NCBI GenBank assembly: GCA_027450105.1
Contig: DAIDKJ010000009.1
Location: 1-17,427 of the forward strand
DNA: 17,427 nt
Direction: 5' to 3'
From: Ferrovum sp.
GTDB lineage: Bacteria > Pseudomonadota > Gammaproteobacteria > Burkholderiales > Ferrovaceae
Made by a program: the position numbers and the translations under genes. The notes under the pieces were generated by a model. That model ran no database searches. It was not told the origin of the DNA and worked only from the letters and a program-made list of their open reading frames with translations. Shown here piece after piece: positions 13,160-17,427 of the stretch; the first letter of the stretch is position 1; the number at the start of each line of letters is the position of its first letter.

Positions 13160-15760
13160 ATGCGTGATTTTTTCTCAGCCTATCCCAAGGCCAGTGGTCG
13201 TTTTGACGAGTTGCAGGATGCCTCGGGCCGGATTCGGCCGCATTGGCAAACCTTCATGGAGGCGGTGGCTGCTTCCCGTTCCGAACAAATGCGCCGGCGT
13301 TTAAACCATGTGCAGCGCCAAATCTTCGAGAATGGGGTCACCTACAACGTCTATGCCGATCCCCAGGGTACTGTCCGCCCCTGGGATCTGGACCTGTTAC
13401 CCCTGATTATTTCTCCGGAAGAATGGCGTCACATCGAGGCAGGCGTCAGACAGCGAGCCACTTTGTTGAATCTCATTCTGAAAGATGTGTATGGCGAACA
13501 GCGCCTGTTGCATGATGGTCTGATTCCTCCTGCGCTGGTTCATGGGCATAGCGGGTTTTTACGCTCAGCCCATGGCATTCCATCTCCTGATGGCGTCTAT
13601 TTGCACTTGTATGCGGTGGATTTGGCCCGTTCTCCCGATGGAGGCTGGTGGGTTCTGGCTGATCGCACCCAGGCACCATCCGGTGCGGGCTATGCCCTGG
13701 AAAATCGGCTGGTGATTTCCCGGGTTTTTCCAGATCTATTTCGCCAGTTGAAGGTAGAACACCTGGCCGGATTTTTCCATGCGTTGCAACAAAGCCTGTC
13801 CCATTGGGCACCCATCGGGCAATCGGGAGAGCCCCCGCGGATTGTGCTATTGACCCCGGGCCCGTATAACGAAACGTACTTTGAACACGCCTATCTGGCG
13901 CGTTATCTGGGGTTTCCCCTGGTGGAGGGGCATGACCTGACGGTGCGGGAGGGGCGGGTTTGGCTGAAATCTCTGGAGGGGTTGCAACGGGTGCATGTCA
14001 TCCTGCGGCGTCTGGACGATGATTTTTGCGACCCTCTGGAATTTCGTGCCGATTCGGCTCTGGGCATTCCAGGGCTAGCTCAAGCCGCGCGCCTGGGGCA
14101 GGTTCTCATTGCCAATGCGCTGGGTTCCAGCTTGCTGGAATCCAGCGCGTTTTTTGGGTATTTTCCCAGTCTTTGCCAGCATTTGTTGGGCGAATCCTTG
14201 CGCATTCCATCCGTGGCTACCTGGTGGTGCGGAGAACGGGCAGCCTTGGAAGACGCGCTGCAAAAACTGGACGGTTTGGTCATCAAGGGGGCTTTCCCCC
14301 AATTGCGGATGGATACTCTGTTTGGGGCCGATCTCAGCCCCCGGGAACGGGAACGCCTGATCCTGCGCATCCGTCAGCGTCCCTATAATTACGTGGCTCA
14401 GGAAACGGTGCAGTTGTCCCAGGCTCCCAGCCTGGAACGTGGTGGATTGCATCGGCTTCATGCACGCGCCATGGGGTTACGGGTGCACGTGGTGGCCAGC
14501 CCCGAGGGTTATGTGGTCATGCCCGGCGGGTTGACACGGATTGCCGGAGACGGGGACGAGCGGGTCATTGCCTTGCAGCGTGGAGGGGCTAGCAAGGATA
14601 CCTGGGTATTGAGCCATACCCCGGTGAGTACCTTCAGCTTGTTGCCCCGCTCGTTTCATGCCCGGGATATCGTGCGTGGCGGTGCCAATTTGTCCAGTCG
14701 CGTGGTGGAAAACCTGTTCTGGTTTGGGCGCTATACCGAGCGCTGTGACAATACCGCACGCCTGCTACGCATGACCATCAACCGCTTTCTGGAAGACGCC
14801 AGTTTCATGGCGGGACCAGAGGAGCCACAACCCTATCTGCTGGCTCTCTGCCGCGTCTATGGGCTCTTGGCCAGCGCCGCGCAGGCCCAACCGGCCGCCA
14901 GTGGCGAGCTTTCTTCCCCTCCGGCGGAGCCGGCGCATTCCGCCGCGCCGCGCTCCCGTGACAGCCTCAAGGACGCTCTGGTGGCAGGGTTGGTGGATGC
15001 CACGGCCCACGAAAGTTTTGCAGCGCATCTGGGTTACTTGACGCGCGTGGGCTTTAGCCTCAAGGAACGGCTCTCCCTGGACAACTGGCGCACTCTGAAT
15101 CGTCTCACTCAGGCCCTGGAAGAGCAGCGTATTCTTCAGGGTCAGGAGGCCAATCTGGGGGAGGCTCTGATTTTTCTGGATCAGGCGGTGAATGCGCTCA
15201 TGACTCTGGCCGGGTTTGCCATGGATGGCATGACGCGGGATGTGGGTTGGCACTTTCTGTCTTTGGGACGACGGCTGGAACGTCTGCAGTTTTTGGTTTC
15301 CATGTTGCGCCATGGACAGGTGGAACATCGTCCCAAACTACCTCGGGAAGGGAAAACCACCCGGATTAGGCGGGAGTGGAGCGCCCTGGAAGAGATGCTG
15401 GAATTGGCCGATAGTGTGGTGACCTACCGTTCGCGCTACATGATGCAGCCAGAAGCCCTATCCGTGCTGGATTTGCTGGTGCTGGACGATACCAATCCGC
15501 GTTCCCTGCTATTTCAACTGCACATGCTAAGGGAAGAGTGCCGTCATCTGGAGTCACGTTTTGGTGGAACCTTCGGTGCGGCCCTGGAGCGTATGCAGCA
15601 TCTTCTGACCCAGCAGAATTTTACGCAAATCTTGACCGACCCGGAGAGTAGTGTCTTTGGCGATTTGCTGGAGACTCTTTGGCGCGAGTCCTCCCAACTG
15701 TCCGAGCGTATTGGGCAACGTTTTTTTAGCCATGTGCCGGAACAGCGCACAGGCACTTAG
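13160..15760 (+). CDS. Fused circularly permuted ATP-grasp and alpha-E protein
   Basis: An 866-residue fusion that repeats, in one chain, the two-gene ATP-grasp/alpha-E unit upstream. Residues 1 to about 490 form the ATP-grasp part: VYGEQRLLHDGLIPPAL, RRLDDDFCDP (from Arg283), VMPGGLTRIA and GGASKDTWVL. From about 510 onwards is alpha-E, with the hallmark SRVVENLFWFGRYTERCDNTARLL and the later WHFLSLGRRLERLQFL. The first copy's glycine-rich KEVHGSGGYGM is replaced here by IKGAFPQLRMD, so nucleotide binding or activity may differ. An Ala/Pro/Ser-rich insert (about 573-600) interrupts alpha-E. It begins 9 bases after the DUF2126 gene stop with only a weak ribosome site, so coupling to the upstream gene is likely. 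Fused versions of this kind are common in proteobacterial clusters. Confidence 0.92.
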   Translation: MRDFFSAYPKASGRFDELQDASGRIRPHWQTFMEAVAASRSEQMRRRLNHVQRQIFENGVTYNVYADPQGTVRPWDLDLLPLIISPEEWRHIEAGVRQRATLLNLILKDVYGEQRLLHDGLIPPALVHGHSGFLRSAHGIPSPDGVYLHLYAVDLARSPDGGWWVLADRTQAPSGAGYALENRLVISRVFPDLFRQLKVEHLAGFFHALQQSLSHWAPIGQSGEPPRIVLLTPGPYNETYFEHAYLARYLGFPLVEGHDLTVREGRVWLKSLEGLQRVHVILRRLDDDFCDPLEFRADSALGIPGLAQAARLGQVLIANALGSSLLESSAFFGYFPSLCQHLLGESLRIPSVATWWCGERAALEDALQKLDGLVIKGAFPQLRMDTLFGADLSPRERERLILRIRQRPYNYVAQETVQLSQAPSLERGGLHRLHARAMGLRVHVVASPEGYVVMPGGLTRIAGDGDERVIALQRGGASKDTWVLSHTPVSTFSLLPRSFHARDIVRGGANLSSRVVENLFWFGRYTERCDNTARLLRMTINRFLEDASFMAGPEEPQPYLLALCRVYGLLASAAQAQPAASGELSSPPAEPAHSAAPRSRDSLKDALVAGLVDATAHESFAAHLGYLTRVGFSLKERLSLDNWRTLNRLTQALEEQRILQGQEANLGEALIFLDQAVNALMTLAGFAMDGMTRDVGWHFLSLGRRLERLQFLVSMLRHGQVEHRPKLPREGKTTRIRREWSALEEMLELADSVVTYRSRYMMQPEALSVLDLLVLDDTNPRSLLFQLHMLREECRHLESRFGGTFGAALERMQHLLTQQNFTQILTDPESSVFGDLLETLWRESSQLSERIGQRFFSHVPEQRTGT

Positions 15761-15762
15761 GC

Positions 15763-16698
15763 ATGAGAACCCTGTATCGAATCGTGCATCAAACAGAGTA
15801 TCGCTATGCCAGCGCGGTGCAGCTGTCGCGCCAGGTATTGCGATCAACTCCCCGGAATACCCCTTTTCAACGCCGGTTGCGTCACTTCATCCGGGTGGAG
15901 CCCCAACCGTCCGAATGGTTTGAGCGCAAAGATTTCTTTGGCAATGCGCTGGTTCAGTTTGCCCTGCAAAGTCCTCACCAGTCCTTGCTGGTGGAAATCA
16001 CTTCGCACGTGTTGGTGCGTTCACGCAACAGACTTCAGGCCAAACTATCGGGTGCTCCCTGGGAGCAGGTACGCGATGGGCTCCAGCAAGGCACCGGCAC
16101 GCCGTTTCTGGACCCGGCCCAATATCTCTACGCCTCCCCCCATGTGCCGACGACCCCCCGTTTTGCGGCCTATGCCCGTCCCAGTTTCACGCCAGGACGA
16201 CCTTTGCTGGAGGCGGTCTATCATCTCAGCCACAGGATTTATCAGGATTTTCGGTATGACCCCACGGCGACCAACATCTCCACGCCGATTGAAACCGTGT
16301 TGCGTAAAAAGCGTGGTGTCTGCCAGGATTTTGCGCACTTGCTGATTGCCTGCCTGCGGGCGGTGGGCTTGGCGGCACGCTATGTCAGTGGCTATTTGCT
16401 CACCCATCCCGCCCCAGGTAAAGAACATCTGGTGGGTGCCGACGCTACTCATGCCTGGGTGTCGGTGTATTGTCCCGAGGCGGGTTGGGTGGATCTGGAC
16501 CCCACCAACGATCAGTGGGTGGATCAGGAGCACATCACGGTGGCCTGGGGGCGGGATTTTTCGGATGTGAGTCCCTTGCGCGGGGTGATATTGGGGGGTG
16601 AGGAGCATGAACTGGAGGTTCGGGTATCGGTTCAACCCGAGCTTTCCACGGCTGTCAACGCTTGTCCGCACCACGGTGAAGGTACAATAGCTGGATGA
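15763..16698 (+). CDS. Transglutaminase-like cysteine protease-fold protein
   Basis: A 311-residue stand-alone bacterial transglutaminase-like protein, separate from the fused one upstream. The N-terminal beta domain starts MRTLYRIVHQTEYRYASAV, a common opening of this family. The catalytic triad is complete: Cys187 (KKRGVCQDFAH), His230 (DATHAWVSVY) and Asp246 (VDLDPTND). No signal peptide or membrane helix is seen, so it is cytoplasmic. Enzymes of this fold cleave or exchange amide bonds; in this cluster a peptide-trimming or tag-removing role has been proposed, not shown. It starts 2 bases after the fused gene's stop and its own stop overlaps the DUF1275 start, placing it firmly inside the operon. 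Confidence 0.92.
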   Translation: MRTLYRIVHQTEYRYASAVQLSRQVLRSTPRNTPFQRRLRHFIRVEPQPSEWFERKDFFGNALVQFALQSPHQSLLVEITSHVLVRSRNRLQAKLSGAPWEQVRDGLQQGTGTPFLDPAQYLYASPHVPTTPRFAAYARPSFTPGRPLLEAVYHLSHRIYQDFRYDPTATNISTPIETVLRKKRGVCQDFAHLLIACLRAVGLAARYVSGYLLTHPAPGKEHLVGADATHAWVSVYCPEAGWVDLDPTNDQWVDQEHITVAWGRDFSDVSPLRGVILGGEEHELEVRVSVQPELSTAVNACPHHGEGTIAG

Positions 16699-17426
16699 TG
16701 AGCAAAGCTTCCACTTCATCTTCATCCGAACGCTTCGATCAGCGTGATGCCACGCTGGGTTTTCTGGCCTTGGCAGCCAGTGCCACCGACGTTATCGCTT
16801 TCGTCAAGCTGGACAACGTGTTTACCTCTGCCATGACTGGCAATACGGCCCTGCTGGGGTTGGCCTTGGGTCAGGGGCACATCGCAGCCGCCTTCAACTC
16901 GCTGGTGGCCTTGGGTGGATATATTGGCGGAGTGGCTCTGGGCGCACTGATTCATGCCCACGACAAGCATCGCGAACTGATTTTGACCTTGCTGGCCGAA
17001 ATCCTGTTGCTGGGGTTGTGGTATCTCTTATGGCTGGTCAATGGCTTTCCCCAGGGGCATGGCCAGGTTTTGCTCTATGCCATGATCTTGCCTTTGTCTC
17101 TGGCCATGGGAGTACAAAGCGTGGTGGCACGACGCATCAATGTGGAGGGAATTCCTACTGTGGTCTTTACCAGTACCCTCACCAGCATTGTGATGACCTT
17201 GATGCATGCCACTGTGCGTGGTCGCGGAGCCATTTCCCTGTTCAATGCAAAACGCCAATCCCTGGCGTTTTTGACCTATGCCATCGGGGCCAGCCTTACC
17301 GCTTTGCTGCTGTGGCATTGGAATTCCTTGGCAGTCCTGCTGCCCCTGCTCGGGTTGGCGTTGGCCCTGATCCTTTGCCTGCGGCCCTCCCGTTTCCACC
17401 TCAAGCGTCGATCAGGAGTCTTATGA
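16695..17426 (+). CDS. DUF1275 (YoaK-family) membrane protein
   Basis: A 243-residue integral membrane protein of the DUF1275 family, with the signature ATDVIAFVKLDNVFTSAMTGN near residues 31-51. About six hydrophobic helices are visible (roughly 30-45, 55-85, 96-114, 122-140, 150-170 and 190-230). The family has no proven biochemical activity; it is regarded as a possible small-molecule transporter. ATGATG at 16695 overlaps the transglutaminase stop, so it is translationally coupled to the amidoligase operon and may move a product or substrate of it across the membrane; that is inference. Met2 (16698) is an alternative start. Its own stop overlaps a further ATG. Confidence 0.88.
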   Translation: MMSKASTSSSSERFDQRDATLGFLALAASATDVIAFVKLDNVFTSAMTGNTALLGLALGQGHIAAAFNSLVALGGYIGGVALGALIHAHDKHRELILTLLAEILLLGLWYLLWLVNGFPQGHGQVLLYAMILPLSLAMGVQSVVARRINVEGIPTVVFTSTLTSIVMTLMHATVRGRGAISLFNAKRQSLAFLTYAIGASLTALLLWHWNSLAVLLPLLGLALALILCLRPSRFHLKRRSGVL

Positions 17427-17427
17427 G
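17423..17427 (+). CDS. Start of next gene (truncated by window edge)
   Basis: An ATG at 17423 overlaps the DUF1275 stop (ATGA), with AGGAG (17414-17418) 4 bases upstream. This is the same overlapping-start style used in the operon, so a seventh gene probably begins here. Its product cannot be seen. Confidence 0.5.

Noticed and set aside
1..17427. CRISPR arrays, tRNA/rRNA genes, insertion sequences
   Set aside because: No regularly spaced repeats, cloverleaf sequences, transposase motifs or terminal repeats were seen by eye.

Overview
The window carries typical proteobacterial chromosomal genes: leuA, an ispB-type polyprenyl synthase, a yceJ/yceI-like pair, and sigma-54/NtrC promoter architecture. 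A beta- or gammaproteobacterium is the most reasonable guess; nothing seen fixes the genus. Gene density is high, gene starts often overlap the preceding stop, and there are no insertion sequences, tRNA or rRNA genes, or CRISPR repeats.

Region 1 (1-3032, minus strand): the 5' part of leuA (2-isopropylmalate synthase, running off the left edge), a roughly 200-base leader containing a leucine-rich leader peptide ORF and a long hairpin, and then a DUF342/FapA-family gene. Region 2 (3318-5459, plus strand): a tightly packed trio consisting of a DODA/YgiD-type extradiol-dioxygenase-family protein, a cytochrome b561 and a YceI-family periplasmic protein. Region 3 (5578-7300): an ispB-like long-chain polyprenyl diphosphate synthase preceded by a coupled 8-codon ORF, then a class I glutamine amidotransferase whose ribosome-binding site is buried in a GC hairpin.

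Region 4 (7301-17426) is the centrepiece. It is a six-gene operon encoding a circularly permuted ATP-grasp, an alpha-E protein, a transglutaminase fused to a circularly permuted glutamine-synthetase-like ligase (DUF2126), a fused ATP-grasp/alpha-E protein, a second transglutaminase-fold protein and a DUF1275 membrane protein. The first five belong to the amidoligase system that Iyer, Aravind and co-workers predicted to make or attach a peptide tag; its substrate is, as far as I know, not established. Directly in front lies a near-consensus sigma-54 promoter (7413-7430) and, about 130 bases upstream of the predicted start, a near-perfect NtrC site (7301-7317), followed by two further TGCACC half-sites at 42- and 21-base intervals. 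This predicts that the operon is switched on by nitrogen limitation.

The main new points are the nitrogen-control promoter of the amidoligase operon, the leucine leader peptide of leuA, the DUF1275 membrane protein translationally coupled to the operon, and the start of a further overlapping gene at the right edge.
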